Shown: positions 45,308 through 58,150, counted from the stretch's first letter. The stretch is 64,000 nucleotides of DNA from Isoetes taiwanensis (GCA_021234155.1 JAJEKV010000006.1:4499727-4563726), one strand, 5' to 3'. Numbers and translations are program-made. The notes: generated from the sequence alone by a model not told the origin.

Positions 45308-48300
45308 GATAGGAAGGAAGGAAGGAAGGAAGGAAGGAAGGAAGGTTCTTTTATCGTCCGCGGAGGCCAATCAATCTATGGGACCCAAATTACACGGGTG
45401 CAGCAAGCCCGTTGCTACCCGGGTTAACCCCTCCCCCCCCCCTAGGAACGAAAAACTGTCGCAGCAACAAGCCTGCTGGCAGCTGTACAAATATACATAT
45501 ATACATGAATTCCCGGCACCTCAGGTAGCCGGGGGCAGAGGTGAGTCCGCAGATCCAAAACCTCCTGGAGGTAGGAGCCAAGGGATCAAACCGGCCAGCG
45601 TCTTGAGTATCTCGTGTAGGGCGGACTGTGTCGCACCAAGAGAACGTAGCGAGCCCGAATCTGACTCTAGGCTGGACAGCTCTGGAAGGCATGGCTTTCA
45701 TCCTCAACAACCCCCAGCAGGCAACACTGACAAAGCCTGTCCTGGCACGGCTCTCCAACCCACCGACCCGTCTCAAGCCGAAGATGGTGGGCCCCTGTTC
45801 GAATGGGCGCGATGATCCTGCGCTTCTTCATGGGCAACTGAGAACGCAGGTAGAGCTGTGGGCCTCGAACCAGGGTGGGGTTTATGTGCTATTTGTAGTG
45901 TGCCATCTTTACCTGTTCCAGAGCATGGTGGTCCCAGAGCTTCCCCAGGAAACAAGAGTCCAAGTACCCCCTCATCCTATCCCGGCCGGCGTCTGTGTGC
46001 ACCTGGACGCACCTACGTGCGTCTACGTTCCAGCGCGCCAGCCATTGGGCTCTCTTGTCCTTCCAACAAGCCCTGAGTCATTGCGGGCTCATCGCCACAG
46101 CGTAAGCCAAGTGGGGGAGCCGAGTGTCGCCCATGCTGGCCACCTTCTGGAAATAAACAATGTGTCTATCGAGAGCCACATGTTGCAGGGGCATGAATCC
46201 TGTCTCCTACAACAAGATCTGATATGGAACTGAGGGCTTACCCCAAGTGCCCGCGTCAAAAATGCCTTCTGGACCTGCTCTAAGTTGTTCCAAGTCGCCA
46301 AAGACACCATTGGGCCCCACACCTCGACCCTATATAGAAGAACTGGCTTTATCAGTGCCCGGAACAAATGTGATTGGTGGCCCCAGTCATACAACTCTGC
46401 CCTGTGACTATTGTTTTGCATTGCGTACAACGCCTTCCAACCTGCGGTCACCTGAAGGCGAATGCATGCATCCCAATACATTGAGGACGGAAATTCCACC
46501 CCCAGGTACTTGTAGCTGGGTGTGACCTCTACCATCTGCCCCTGATAAGTGAGCGCCGGAGGTGCTGGATGACGTGAGGAGGATATGAGGACCACCTTAG
46601 TCTTGGCCAGGTTGACACGCATGTCCGCCGCTGGGCGAGAATGTGTCCGGGGCATCTAGGTGTGCCTGCATGCCCTCTGGTGTATGGGCCAAGAGGTCCA
46701 CATCATCCGCATAGATGAGCTGCCGGATGACCTGGTGCAAGAGTTGTATACCATCCCCCCCATTGGCAGCAAGCCAGGCTTCCAACTGGTCAATGTAAAG
46801 TCCAAAGAGTGTGGGTGAGAGAGGACAACCTTGCCTAACTCTAATGTTGCTGGCAAATGACTGTCCTTCCGGTTGCATGCGGCCTGTGCATCATCTCGTC
46901 GATACCGTACATTGCGCTCGCAGATCCATAGGGAGCCCCGTGATGGTGCAATCCGCCCACAACTTTTTCCTGGTATCAGGTCGAAAGCTTTTGCAAAGTC
47001 CACAAAAGCAATGATCTGAGTCCTCCCGGTTCCTGCTGTCCTCGATCAGGGCCCTGAGTGTGAAGATGTGATCAATGGTTGAATGTCGGGGTCGGAAGCC
47101 TGCCTGGGTGAGTGCCCTGACTTCCGCTGCCTCTGCCCATCTGGTTACCTGCTATTCGAGAATGCCCGCCACGCCTTTGGCAAACACCGAAATGACCATG
47201 ATGGTTCTCAGAATTTGGTCGGACAGTGTGGGTCCCCTGCCTTGTAGATTGGAACAACCCTGCTTGTGGTCCATGACCGGAGAAAACCCTCTTGCAGCGC
47301 CCTGTTGAACAGAACAGCAAGGACGCCCATGGGCTATCCTGCCCACTTGAGCAACTCCACTTGCAGGCCGTCCAAGTCTGCTGCCTTCCCATTAGGCAGG
47401 CGCTGCAACTCCTCTTCGACATCTTCTTTTGTGATCACCAGCGGTGGGCCATGTTCTTGCGGGGCACATCCGTCCGTTTCCCGGGGATCATAAAGTCGCG
47501 GTGTCTTGCTCCCATTGCCCCGCCGTGATGTTCCCCGTAGGCTATGCTGGCCTCAGAAAGTTCTCGGGTGGGCGTCTAGTAGGCCGAACATTTCTCCTTG
47601 GTGCCTTGCCAGGTACCTTGCCTTTGTTTGCTTGAGGAAGGCGCGGTAATGGCTGGTGGCCTGAGCTCGTGTGTCCTGATCCATGATGAGACGAAGTGCG
47701 CGTTTGTATTCCTTACACTCAGCATCAAACCATCTCATTATGCGTTGGTTGCGGCCTCGATCTCCTCGCGGGGGAGGTCTCCCAAAGCACCCGCCGCCTG
47801 CTCGAGGGAGCTCAACCAGCTGGTCGGTTTGGTGCTCCAGCGTGTGGGCCCGCAGAACTATCGGAGGGCTTCTGCGAGCATGTCAGCGTAACCCTTCGCC
47901 TGCTGATAATGCAAGCGCAACCGAGGTCGGCAAGGTGCTGCTACTGAGGGGGCCGTAGCGGCTGGCCAGGCCAGCTTCACATAGAGTGGGAGGTGATTTG
48001 AGTTGGCCTCCTCGTCCCGACTGTCCGTGCCGACGTGAAAATGGCTGACAAGGTGTACATCCTGCGCAGCCACTATGACATAATCCACGACACTAGTTCC
48101 GCCGCCGTGATTGTCATGCCTGCAAGTGCACCCGTGGGAAGAGGGCCATTGTGGTAGGCCATTGCATATGAGCAGGTCAAAGATACTGCACATCAGGAGC
48201 GATTGTCCAGTCGGCGGGTGACCCGACCGCCATCCGAGTGCCGTGTGCAAAAGCCGCCTCTGGACGGGGCGCAAAGCACGCCATCCGCGGGGGTCCAAAT

Positions 48301-49556
48301 TTATGGCATGTTCCACCCCTGTCCGCGCATTGAAGTCTCCAAGGAGCATGACTCTGCCCATTTGCTTGTGCTGCTGTATGTCATCATATAGATCGACATA
48401 CGGGTCCATCCTGTCCACCTCCGGGTGGCTGTGATAGAAGGGACTCTCTGCATGGGGAAAGTAGCAAGCAGCTAGGAAGAGAGGATCTCCGCCCGTGGTG
48501 GTGCACTTTCGGACCCACAAGTAGCGGTTATGTTTTCGGGTCTTACGGGGAAACTAAATGTGCCAAGGCTACCCTAGTAGCAGCAACCCCACCGCGCCCC
48601 ACGCCTCCCTCGTACAACCATTGAACACCGAAAATGCCGGGTACCACGGCAGACGGGCAGACTGTGGCTGGGTGTTCCCATGTCTCCATGAGGAAGATGA
48701 GGTCCATGTCCACGCCATCGAATTGAGGCTATCGCCCTTCACACGGAAACCCCGACAGCCTGCACCACCACCCGAGGCACAATTCCTATTGAGCCACGGA
48801 GATGCTTGTGTAGTGTGCATCATGGATGGACCGGGCCACTGGAGGAAGCATCGAGTTGCGAGGGCGGACCGGACAAGCGAAGCTGAGGCGCCAGGGCGGA
48901 TTTGGTTGGGCGGAGCGACCGAAAGTTGTAGGGGCAGAGTGCGAGGATCGAGCCGAGGCGGCGGGGTAGCATTTGGTCGAAAGCAGGTGCGGCTACAGAT
49001 TTGGTCGACGGGCGGCATCCCGACCACTGGCGAACTCCCCCGCCGCATGCCTCCGCTTGCATTGAGTAAGATCCCGCGCATTACGTGAGATGTGCCCTTT
49101 AGTAACTTGCCCCGCCGCAAAGATAGCCTCTCCTAACTTGTGCATCCGCAACCGTGAACACCACGACTTCGGGCCGTGGGCTTTGGGCTGGACCCCATGC
49201 CGGGCTGGTCGCTGGTGTAACTGAACAGTGTTCGGACCAGAAACGCCATGCGCCCAAGGATCTATTGTGTGTATCTTCGGTGAGATTCTCTCCCAGCTCT
49301 TCCCAAGGCCCCGAACTACCGTGGTTGTGGCTCCGCCGCCAAGGCTCATGAAGCTCATCGTCCGGGTGAGGGCACCGCCCACTCGGCCCTCGGGTGGCAC
49401 AGTGGCGACGCGCATGATGATGGTGCGGCAGGGCGGGCCGACTCTTGGTATCGGCGTTGAGTTGACCGGTGACCCCCGATTGACGTCTTGCAGGTTGTTG
49501 GGCTTGCGGTACTGGTGTTTGCAAGGCTTGGCCCCCCGGCTCCCTCATAGGGCTGT

Positions 49557-49835
49557 TTTAGCCAATAAAGATAAAGGTTGGTTCTATAATGTCGTGAGAT
49601 GGCTTGGGAGATGGGATATCTAATGGAAGGAAGCATTGTTGGTCGAAAAAGATTTGAGACAATGGGTCTTTGACAAAGTCCAGAAGAAGATGCGGTCACA
49701 ACCTAAAACAAAAATGATTCTATACAGGCATCACATGAATCCAGGGCTAGAGGTGGCTAAATACCTGAAAGATAATATCTCCATAAAGAAAAGACATGCA
49801 CTTAGCAGAATCTGACTTAGTTCACACCATTTAGG
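49557..49835 (+). pseudogene. Opposite-strand LINE C-terminal fragment within the 5' part of copy 3
   Basis: The plus strand reads KDKGWFYNVVRWLGRWDI, stop, KEALLVEKDLRQWVFDKVQ and KKRHALSRI, stop, LSSHHLG. The last part resembles the ARYRTSSHKLG segment before the zinc motif of the family B/C LINE. It suggests a template switch or an inverted insertion joined to the 5' end of copy 3. Confidence 0.4.
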
Positions 49836-50115
49836 TGGGGTTTGCCTGAGGTGGAGGCCGTGGTGGAGTCAGAGAAGTTCACCCGCTAGGGGTGAGTCCC
49901 GACAATCGGGTCGCTTTCGCGGGCCATGACTTGGGGTATGGCACGCCAAGCAAGGTTTAGGTAGGCTATGGCAGGGGCTTGTCAAGTCCGGGCGAGGCTA
50001 GGCAGCTAAGGGGGTGGCCGTGGCGGGCCGCTAGGCAAGGCCAAGAGGCAGTTGGTTGGGCTATGGCAATGTCAGGCAAATGTTGGAGCCGAGCTCAACA
50101 TTATTCTGTGCGCTG

Positions 50116-50304
50116 ACTTCCAAAGGCAGTGGGGTCTCTGGCATACAAAATTGCGCTCAGAATCCAATTTGGGGACCAAAAACGTAGGTCAGAGCACCTT
50201 TTAGGGGTTTGGGGGTTTTGGGGCTAGAGAGAGACTTCCAAAGGCAGTGGGGTCTCTGGCATACAAAATTGCGCTCAGAATCCAATTTGGGGACCAAAAA
50301 CGTA
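50116..50304. repeat. Two 72-bp direct repeats at the 5' end of LINE copy 3
   Basis: GACTTCCAAAGGCAGTGGGG begins at 50116 and again at 50233, period 117 bp. The second copy ends exactly at the target duplication. Tandem 5' monomers that supply promoter activity are known in some LINEs. Confidence 0.8.
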
Positions 50305-50312
50305 GATAGGAA

Positions 50313-50450
50313 CTCATTTGCCAGGGAAACAATATCATTACCAAGAATCCTCCATGATTTTTTTAAAAATTCAGCAGGAAGGCCATCGGGGCCTGGAGTC
50401 TTACCATTTTCCATCTCTTCGAGCACCATTTTCCATTTTGAAACTGCTCG
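50313..50450 (-). pseudogene. L1-clade reverse transcriptase fragment (upstream part)
   Basis: EEMENGKTPGPDGLPAEFLK and GNDIVSLANEFLS form the first conserved block of L1-type RT. It continues in frame into the segment at 45307 when the inserted LINE is removed. Confidence 0.85.
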
Positions 50451-50959
50451 ATCGAGTTTATTGCATGCACATTTATTTCATGCACAACAAAAAGAGATAC
50501 AACTTTATTTACCTACCTTGATGAAGTAATGCTCCAGGAACTGTTTAAAATGCTCTTCTATTGGATATTTGACTTGAATATGTTTATAACCTTGCAAAAG
50601 GCATACAAGGGTCAATGGAGATAATGAAAATGGGCATAGAATTACTAATATAAGTTCTATTACAAGTTCCTTGCACACCTTTTTCACAGTGCAGATCCAT
50701 TGTTCTTACATTGCCAAATCATGGAATGGCCATTCATAAGACAACATTCACGTAAAATCATTATAGCAGGTACACAAACTAAGATTGGGATAATGGTTTA
50801 TTTTTTAAAATTAAAATAAACAAAATACCAGATCATAATTTCTGTGGAGACTCTGTGAGAGATATTGCTGCAATTTCTTAATGTTAGTTCAATGCTTGAT
50901 AAGGCAAGATTCAAGAGGAGGTGAATGTGTTAGAAGTAGTTGTGAACGACAAAAACGGT

Positions 50960-53500
50960 TAATAGTTTAGAGAATGGGGCTCGCATGAAAACGACAAAAA
51001 CCTCCCGCTAGCGATAAAATCTTGGCAAGGGACTTGGACAACACAAGGCTGCTAAATGTTCCCACAAAAAAACCCACGCTCCACTAAGAATACCGAAGTA
51101 GCGCATCACCCCTGGACCTGCACATCATCAATTAAAAACCAATAGAGAAAAAACCTCAAAAAAACGAGGGGCTGGTCAAGCGTGCCACGCGACAAAAAAT
51201 AGCATTTACACCTCGAAAAAACGAGGGACTGGTCACGCATGCCACGCGACAAAAAATAACATTTACTATAATATACACATTAAGGGAGGGTGGATGGGAG
51301 TCAAGGGATCTACTGAGAGAGGAGAAAACGCCGAAGAGAAATCGATAAAGAACCTGCAAGAAATAGCATCCCCAAATGAACTAGAGCCTCAGAAAATGCA
51401 TGCAATGCATGCATGCATGGAGAGAGATGTATGCTCGCCCATTCGAGAATACCGATCCGATGGCTTGGATCGATGGCATTCTCGAACAAGGGCTCGCATG
51501 AAAACAAACAAAAGCTCCCGACAAAAAGAGAACTTTCTTATCAAGATGGGATCGAGGTCGAAGGTTGAAGGATGGCAAAAAAAGGGACAAGATCGGGGAA
51601 GAGTATGTCAGAACATGGAAAAGGACGCCAAACTATCAAACCAAGCAAGGAGAAGCCCCTCTCCTGGTATCAAAGAAAGAGAATCAGGGGAACTACTGAG
51701 AGAGGAGAAAATCCTCTTCTCTCTCAGCAGTCCCTTATTCTCTATTCTTTGAAACCATGCAGGGCGGGTGCTTCTCCCTGCTTGGATTGACCAATTTGGT
51801 ATTTCTTTCATGCTGTGGCATGTCCATTCTCGACCTTGCCTCTTCTTTAGCCATAATCCTTTGACCTTCATCCTCGATGACGTTTTAATAGAGGTTTTTA
51901 TCATTTTCATGCGAGTCCCACTTTAGAATCCCATCGATTCGAGCCCTCGGATCAAAATTCTAGAGGGGGTGAGTATGCATGTCTTGCATGCATGCATGCA
52001 GTGCATGCCTTCGCTAATTGGGAGATCGCTATATTAGGCGAGGTTCTTCATCAACGTCTCATCGGCGCTTCCTTTTCTCTCGCAGCAGTACCTTATTCTC
52101 TATTCTTTGAAACCCACCCTCCCCCCCTTAATTGTTTAATCTATTTGGCGTCTGGCACGCGTGACCAGCCCCTCTATTTGAAGAGGTTTTTCTTTTGTTG
52201 TCGCGTGGCACGCGTGATCAGCCGCTCCATTTTGGGAGGTTTGTTTTGTCACATTTGTTCTAGTGTTGGTGATGTGCAGGTACAGGTTGACAAGCGGCAT
52301 CAGCTTTGACTTCTCCATTCATGGATTTTGGGAGCAAATTCTCAGCCTTACGTTTATCCAAGCCCCTTGCCAAAGGCTTATCACTAGGGTTTTTCCTCGA
52401 AAACCCAAAAGGGCGGGGTTTTCGATAGATAGGCTTCTCATTCATCTCAGCAGATTTTCTATAATGGTGGTTAGTGGGTGGCCGCACACATGCGAACTAC
52501 CCACGAAGAAAAATAAAGGGAATGTCCAATTATACAATTTGGATCCCATGAAATACAATGCTAATAGATGTTTGGTTTGTGTACCTGCCGAAAGCTTATC
52601 ACCGGGATTAAAAAACCCCGCCCTTTCGGGTTTTCGAGGAAAAACCCTAGGGATAAGCCTTCGGCAAGGGGCTTGGACAAATGTAAGGCAGAGAACTCGC
52701 TCCCAAAACCCACGAATGGAGAAGTCGAAGCTGCTGCCGCTTGCCAACCTATACCTGCACATCACCAGCACTAGAACAAATGTGACAAAACAAACCTCCC
52801 AAAGTGGAGGGGCTGATCTCGCGTGCCACTCGACAACAAAACAAAAACCTCTTCAAATAGAGGGGCTGGTCACACGTGTCAGACGACAATACATTAAATA
52901 ATTGGGGGGGGGGGGGTTTTTCAAAGAATAGAGAATACGGTACTGTTGAGAGAGAAGAGGAAGCACCGATGAGACGTTGATGAAGAACCTCGCCTAATAT
53001 AGCGATCTCCCAACCAGAGAAGGCATGCACCGCATGCACCGCATGCATGCATGCATGCATGCAAGACATACATGCTCGCCTCCTCTAGAATTTTGATCCG
53101 AGGGCTCGGATCGATGGGATTCTAGGATGGGGCTCGTATGAAAACGATAAAAACCTCCCGAATAGAAGAGAACTTCCTTATCAAAACGGGATCGAGGACG
53201 AAGGTCAAAGGATTATGGCTAAAGAAGAGGCAAGGCCGAGAAAGGACATGCTACAGCATGAAAGAAACGCCAAATTAGTCAATCCAAGTAGGGAGAAGCC
53301 CCTCTTCTGCATGGTTTTAAAGAATAGAGAATAAGATACTGCTGAGAGAGAAGAGGAAGTGCCGATGAGACGTTGATGAAGAACCTCGCCTAATATAGCG
53401 ATCTCCCAACCAGAGAAGGCATGCACTGCATGCATGCATGCAAGACATGCATGCTCGCCCCCTCTAGAATTTCGATCCGAGGGCTCGGATCGATGGGATT
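50960..53500. repeat. Large composite inverted repeat (fold-back structure)
   Basis: About 51695-52424 is the reverse complement of 52600-53352, with an unrelated centre of about 175 bp. Shared blocks include CTATATTAGGCGAGGTTCTT, (GCAT)n runs, GGATCGATGGGATT, GTCGCGTGGCACGCGTGATC and TTTTCCTCGAAAACCC. A further partial copy follows in tandem at 53350-53500 (period about 385 bp), and a diverged copy lies at 50960-51695. Open frames over it mirror each other on both strands and look incidental. Confidence 0.8.
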
Positions 53501-55020
53501 AGAGCTATGGTTTATCATATACGAGGTACATGCATGAAGTTGCCCTGCATGACAGCATGATGATCATTGCCAAATTCATAAAGGGAAAGAGTGCCAACTT
53601 TACAAGGTGCTATATAATTGATATTAGAGAATACACCAATGGTTTTGATTATTCAAGGGACCTTTATAAGACCAATGTCACACACAATAAACTACAAGCA
53701 AAATATCAGTAATGTAATCGAGATATTTCAAAGCAAATAGGACGAACTTTCAGTCCACATATCAATCGAACCAGTGCATTATACAACATGTTTTTCTGCT
53801 TAAATTTATCTGTGGGATCACCGGAATATGGCAATCCCTTAGTCTTATCCTTTGGTCGTCTCCGTCGGCAGCTAGATTCGTGCTAGCAAAACCACCTGGC
53901 CGGGAACACTGTTCACCGACCTTTGTCTTAGGGCTTCCCATAAATAACTTCAAGGTTTCGATGAACATTTGTTTACAATGTTCATATCTCATGAGACCAT
54001 TGCAAACTTATCTACTCCATATCCTATTGTTTAAATTCGGTTTTTCCGGGGTTCCGAAAAGTTTTTGGATTTTTTACTTGGTTTATTTGTCTAAGGTTTA
54101 GGTGTATTTTGTCTGCCGGCAAAGTTTTCTGGTGAGCCGAAAATCGGGAAGGAAAAAAGAGGGCCTCGACCAAGGGAGAAGAAAAAAAAAAGAGAGGCGC
54201 CGTTTTGGTAAGTTCTTTTTGGATAGGATCGTTTTTAGCTGTCGGGAGCTGGATAGAGGTGGTGGCAGGTTGCAGGTGCATGCAGATTGAGAGGTATAAG
54301 AAGGAGGTTCCGGATGCTGCTGCTGTGAATCGAAGTAGGCGTAGATCGATTTGCCCTTCTCGATTTGCCCTCTTTCAATTTCCGACATGCAATGATTTAT
54401 CCCCTTTAGGCATGCTATAAGGATGATTCTGGGCATGAGAAAAGGATTGATAGGGTTTTTGTTGCAATAGATTTTGCCTGGAGCAGCGCTAACTATGGAT
54501 AATAAGCTTCCATGGCTTTGGAGGAATTTTTTTTTAGGTTTTTTCAAATCATGTTTTTTGGGGTTTTTATGGAATATTCTATAATATTCCTTGCATGCAT
54601 TGGATAAACTGAATTGGTAATTGGGATTCAAAAACGAACCAACTTCAAAAATATACTTTGTATGCATAAAAGACAAACATCAAAACAGATATACATATAA
54701 GGACTTGAAGTAGATATGACAAGAAAATATGACTTGAAGTAGATATAAGGACTTGAAGTAGAAAGATTGTTATACTTTAATGTCAACAAAATTACTCGAG
54801 AAAACATAATGTAGGTCATGTATTCTCAAGTGCCTCATCGTCTACGTAAAGACATCGCCGTCTTCTTTTTTGTTGCTTTTCAATACTTGGTAGTAAAGAC
54901 ATAAAAGATGCATTTTGCTCAAGATATATCTTGGCAGAAAACCGCAACACAGACAAACACACTACATCAAGATACCCGACATGAGAATAATTAAGACAAA
55001 AGGTAGAAGTTGTGGCTCAC
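53501..55020. other. No gene recognised
   Basis: Mixed sequence with short frames on both strands. GACTTGAAGTAGATAT recurs three times near 54703-54763. A Lys/Arg-rich plus frame at 54102-54290 overlaps a minus frame and has no domain I recognise. Confidence 0.5.
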
Positions 55021-55024
55021 TAAC

Positions 55025-58000
55025 TAATCACCGGCTCTTCAAGCACATCCACTTCAATATCGATCTTCATCCAAATCCGTGAGGTCGAAGAGAACTTCTT
55101 TCAGCTGAAGGTTTCTTGAACATGGACATGCGATGTGTTTTGATCACATCACAAATGTCAACGTCAATATCCAGTGCAAAACAATGCAGACCTCTAAGTG
55201 CACATGCCTCAACCATAGATCCCGTGGCTCAAGTAGAAGATCAACAACATAGTCACCGTGTTCACATAAGAGCTGAAGCAAGAATTCATTGAAGTGAGTG
55301 CTCTTCTCCAAGTTATGCCGCATGGACTCATGAGTAGCGCTTTGAATCTGTCACTTGACCCTAAGTAATGCCTCAACAATTCGAGTTGTGATTCAACTCG
55401 TGTTTATTAAACACGCCATCCGATTTGAATGATGGATTTGTTCCAACTCGCTTGTATAGGCATACTTTCAAGGCCATCCTAGAAATAGTACCATACTTAT
55501 CTTTGTGGAAACCTAATGGTGCATCTCCTATCATGATGTAGGTTCTTCCTATTTCAAGGTTCTTTTTCCGGGCGACTCGTCAATTGCTTTCTCAAACTCG
55601 AAGCCCAATGCACACCAACCATCCACTATCGTCCAAGCAAAGCTCACCCAAAGTGAAGCATCCATCTATCAAATGTGAATCAAGTTTGTTCCATTAGGGG
55701 TGTTTCATTCATGTCTTTTTTTAGGTTTATTGGTGGGTAGATCAATGAGAACCATGTTTGCACCCCAATCTCTCACTTTCCCATTCCCGCTATACAATCG
55801 ATTTTTTTCTTAACTTCTTTTCCCAAGTTTCTCATAGACGTGAAAACCTCATGTCCGCCCGTGGAGATGGCTCGTGAAACCTTACAAACATCAGCCTCAA
55901 TGACACGAAATTCACTATTAGATTCTCTTGGAATTAGTGCAATACCGGCCTTTGGCATGCGGGGTGGCGTGTGGTAATCTTCCAAAGTGTCTTCTTCTTC
56001 TTTATCAGAAACTTCAACAACTTTTAAATCGGACACTGTTGGCTTTCCTTTCTTACTTCTTTTTCTCCTATCAGCATCACCAAGTTCATCAACTTCATCT
56101 ACCTTCCTTTTCTGGACCCCTCTAATTTTATTATAATCCTCCTCCTCTTCTTCAGGATAAGAGCCAATGGGGAAGTCCAACCACCAAGGACAATTCTCCC
56201 TTTCCCATTTATGCATGCCACCAACTCGATCAAGATTTCCCTTTGGACTATAAATACAGTCACTGCCTGTTTGAGACACCCAAATATGTATCTGGGGATG
56301 CAAGGATTCCATGCACTTAATATGTACCAAGTATTTGAAATACCTGTAAGCTACGCGCATGCCCGTCCTTTGAATTTCAAATGCTTCAGAAACTTCACTT
56401 GAAGAAGACATGTGTTTCTCCCAATGTTTAAACATTTGAACCCGATTCTTAGCTTTGAACGTTCAACCATGTCTCAACATCACAATCACGGTATTAGCAA
56501 TCAGAAATTATGTTGCTCAATGGCCCCATTCACCAACTCACGGGTTCTAAACAAGAGATGCTCTAACCATGTTTCTTTTTTGATCCAAGTACCAAACTCT
56601 TGTCACCTTTGGTAGGGATTTTTTGGTAAGTACCAAATCGAGAAGTGCTGGTCATAGTCTTTATCCAATTGTCTCCTCGACATTGTTCTCGCACTTTAGA
56701 CCTGACCATGAACAAAAGCTTCTCAAGGGTCACATTGACTCCTTTGGATTCCAAATCCTTGGTTGTAACATGGCGAAACGGACATTCCCAAACTAGGATT
56801 CACAATGGCTAAGTACTTCGCATTTTTTTTTCGGCCCATTTTCTCAAGCGTACTTTTTTTTCGCATTGGCCTTCAATACCTCAACATCTGGAGATGTTAT
56901 CATGGTTAGACTTAATGTAATCTTCAATGTCCTTATTCATTGAAGCCTTCATCCATGCAATTTAAAACAAACAAATAAGTATTGAATTCGAACATTACAT
57001 TGGAAAGATAATAGCGCAAATTAATGTCAAACTTACATTGTATAAAATCTTAGTGTAGGCCAACCGTGTGAGAGAGGGTACCAAGGCTCATTTGAACCAA
57101 TCATTTCCCTTTTTCTTTGTGCCTTCAACTCTACAGAGATAGATCTTTCATGTATTTATCGGGTTTAGCAAAGAGCAACCCTATGCACTATCATAAGAGT
57201 ATCTTGAAGACTTGTTCGCACAACCCCAATCTCGCTTAATCTAGTTTGCAATGGTGAAAGTGAGTTGTAATAACATGCAACAACATGATAAATTTATGAA
57301 AAAAAAGATCACTTACAAGTTTATTCTGCTCATTGCAAAGAATCAAAGTTGTCTCATTTGGCTCATCAATGACAATAAAATCAGCACGAACGTAAATATG
57401 CTTCGACTTGATGTGTTTGTATGTGGCCTTGATTTCAAATTCATCCAAGCTTCGCTTCGATGATTTCCGTCCCAACAGAGGAACATAATGCCTTGTAGAT
57501 CCGACCAATCTGGATTGTTCAATAGGGACTCTTCAAATGCCTTATTTACTTCTTGCCGCAAGGGTCCCAACCATCGATGTCCCTCATCCAGAACCTAATT
57601 ACATCTCCCTTTGCCGCTGCCATGGACAAAATAAAATTTCCTTCGATTTTACATATCCATCCCGGCTGAAAAAGTTTCTCTCAACACTTGTGCACGGAAC
57701 CAACTTTGCTAACTTCTTCATTTATTTTATAATGACATAATGGTATCAATGGTGGCTCAAAGGTTCCCCTTTTTAATGCCAAACCATCTAATGTCTCCGA
57801 TATAACCTCAACAAGAAATTCAAATAGAAAGATCACCTAGATCATCTTCATTCGAATCGACTTCTTTCCTTCTTCTTATTAACACTATTTGGGGTTGCCT
57901 CTCCTTTTTCATCATCACTAATTTCTGCCTTCTCTTCATGAACATTTTCCTCAACCGCCACCCAATTCCATTTCACTACTTGCTATTCTTTTCCACACAT

Positions 58001-58150
58001 TACCTTCATTGTTAGTCAACTCTCAAGCTTTCAAGAACTACTTCCCCACTAACATCGAAGAGTCATTGCCAATTTCCGCCCTCTAGGTTTTCTTTTTGAG
58101 TTACCAATCTAGTAGGCTGCAAAATCGATGATCCGCTTCGCGTTCTACCA
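55025..58150 (-). pseudogene. Decayed ParB-like plus DNA N4/N6-methyltransferase gene
   Basis: Read right to left. Near 57580-57830 the frame gives EVISETLDGLALKRGTFEPP and LFQPGWICKIEGNFILSMAA. Near 57440-57540 comes LQGIMFLCWDGNHRSEAWM with a DGNHR motif (57457-57471) as in ParB/sulfiredoxin-like domains, then KHIYVRADFIVIDEP. A 220-codon frame at 55773-56435 follows, with a Trp-rich start and a Lys/Glu linker. Last, MVLIDLPTNKPKK (near 55710-55766, motif IV position), EKSTHFNEFLLQLL, EHGDYVVDL and GSMVEACALRGLHCFALDID (near 55164-55270, motif I) follow the order of beta-class amino-methyltransferases (Pfam N6_N4_Mtase). At least four stops or frameshifts interrupt it. Such enzymes methylate adenine N6 or cytosine N4 in DNA. 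Domain calls are from motifs only; the exon map is incomplete. Confidence 0.6.

Larger units (their letters stand above)
45314..50304 (-). mobile_element. LINE copy 3 of the microsatellite-tailed family, about 5 kb, with 8-bp target duplication
   Basis: GATAGGAA flanks it at 45308-45315 and 50305-50312. Right to left it has two 5' repeats, a Pro/Arg-rich ORF1 region (about 48820-49550), an endonuclease (METWEH, then VMLLGDFNARTGVEH, SVVDYVIVAAQD, NHLPLYVKL, 47860-48740), RT (GCPLSPTLFGLYIDQLEAWL, VIRQLIYADDVDLL, near 46700-46850), thumb (ALIKPVLLYRVEVWG, near 46340), a zinc motif in another frame (RLCQCC...VEDESHAFQSC, near 45720) and a (TTCC)n tail. GC content is much higher than in the surroundings. 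Frames are broken. Confidence 0.85.

Noticed and set aside
45301-45345. GGAA microsatellite as a simple-sequence locus
   Set aside because: It is the 3' tail of an inserted LINE, bounded by an 8-bp target duplication and shared with the copy at 6048.
48558-49088. 176-codon plus-strand frame in the GC-rich LINE
   Set aside because: Antisense shadow of the LINE ORF1 and endonuclease region; GC-rich DNA has few stops.
51294-51752. 152-codon plus-strand frame in the fold-back region
   Set aside because: It lies over the inverted-repeat array, has mirrored frames on the other strand and shows no recognisable domain.
52263-52901. 212-codon plus-strand frame across the centre of the fold-back structure
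   Set aside because: It reads through both arms of the inverted repeat, so its second half is the antisense of its first; better explained by the repeat than by a gene.
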